From positions 1,285,001 to 1,349,000 of the forward strand of contig NC_090118.1 of the NCBI RefSeq assembly GCF_023973825.1: DNA of 64,000 nucleotides, read 5' to 3'. The position numbers were made by a program, and so were the translations under genes. Below, in pieces: positions 63,757 to 64,000 of the stretch; position 1 is the stretch's first letter, and the number at the start of each line of letters is the position of its first letter. Source of the DNA: Plasmodium brasilianum (lineage: Eukaryota > Apicomplexa > Aconoidasida > Haemosporida > Plasmodiidae). The notes below the pieces were generated by a model, which had not been told where the DNA came from, did not search any database, and was given only the letters and a program-made list of their open reading frames with translations.

Positions 63757-64000
63757 TTATGAAACATCAGAATCTATTCTTACAAAATTATTATCATTAT
63801 CAAATACATGTTTGTTATTTTGTAAATTTATATTAGGTCTTTCTTCAATTAAGGTAATCCACTTTTTCTCATCCATCCACTTTTTAACAAGGGACTCCTT
63901 TAATTCATTAAGCAAAAACATTTTGTGTTCTTTCCATTGTATCCATATATCCCATTCATTATTATTCATATAAAAGTTTTGTTTTTTATGAACCCATTTT
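63757..64000 (-). CDS. tryptophan-rich antigen, 3' part (runs off the window)
   Basis: Open on the minus strand from the window edge to TAA at 63757. The visible 80 residues have the family spacing: KWVHKKQ, then EWDIWIQWKEHKMF, then KKWMDEKKWITLIEERP, followed by a non-Trp tail (NINLQNNKHVFDNDNN..DSDVS). The first exon and N-terminus lie beyond 64000. It is a second copy of the family about 5.4 kb from the complete gene and on the same strand, so the window enters a tryptophan-rich antigen cluster. Confidence 0.85.
   Translation of the reverse strand, partial: KWVHKKQNFYMNNNEWDIWIQWKEHKMFLLNELKESLVKKWMDEKKWITLIEERPNINLQNNKHVFDNDNNFVRIDSDVS

Noticed and set aside
1..64000. tRNA, rRNA, CRISPR, transposon or telomeric repeat
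   Set aside because: I looked for tRNA T-loop consensus, telomere-like gggttya repeats and transposon-type terminal repeats and saw none. The tandem arrays are ordinary eukaryotic minisatellites, not CRISPR.

Overview
The window looks like a nuclear chromosome segment of a malaria parasite. It is extremely AT-rich, full of A/T homopolymers and minisatellites, its genes have phase-consistent GT-AG introns, and several genes belong to Plasmodium-only families: AARP, GAPM2, ETRAMP, CyRPA, PHIST and tryptophan-rich antigens. Gene order matches what I recall of the right end of P. falciparum chromosome 4: eIF4A-III, SR12, AARP, GAPM2, ETRAMP4, CyRPA, PHIST. Where P. falciparum goes on to RH5/RH4, this window goes to tryptophan-rich antigens, as in non-Laverania primate parasites. 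I read it as P. malariae- or P. ovale-like and cannot decide the species from sequence alone.

Layout. (a) 1.5-18 kb holds core housekeeping genes on both strands: DEAD-box helicase eIF4A-III (+), serpentine receptor SR12 with seven exons (+), a four-exon SAM methyltransferase (+), a basic protein with an AP2-like C-terminal domain (+), AP-4 sigma (-), a short BSD-like protein with a myristoylation signal (+), and a lysine-rich membrane protein (-). (b) 21-37.5 kb holds invasion and mRNA-export genes: AARP (+), GAPM2 (+), a large THOC1/HPR1-like protein (-), and a signal-peptide/TM protein with KKDAIIES-type octapeptide repeats (-). (c) 42-64 kb is the species-variable arm: an ETRAMP (-), two small membrane-protein genes (+), CyRPA (-), a PHIST gene (+), a complete tryptophan-rich antigen (-) and the 3' end of a second one running off the window (-).

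How the genes relate. GAPM2 anchors the glideosome to the inner membrane complex. AARP is an apical (rhoptry) protein and CyRPA is part of the RIPR-associated invasion complex, so three invasion genes sit within about 28 kb. The ETRAMP, PHIST and tryptophan-rich genes are host-interface genes typical of the border between core and subtelomere.

Main points of interest: two genes whose reading frame breaks inside a poly(A) run; two genes followed by an in-frame open extension after the stop (one of them a perfect 24-bp minisatellite); an AP2-like fold in a gene I do not recall as a listed ApiAP2 factor; a small secreted/TM gene between ETRAMP and CyRPA; CyRPA on the opposite strand from the one I remember in P. 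falciparum; and several coding-looking islands in the spacers.
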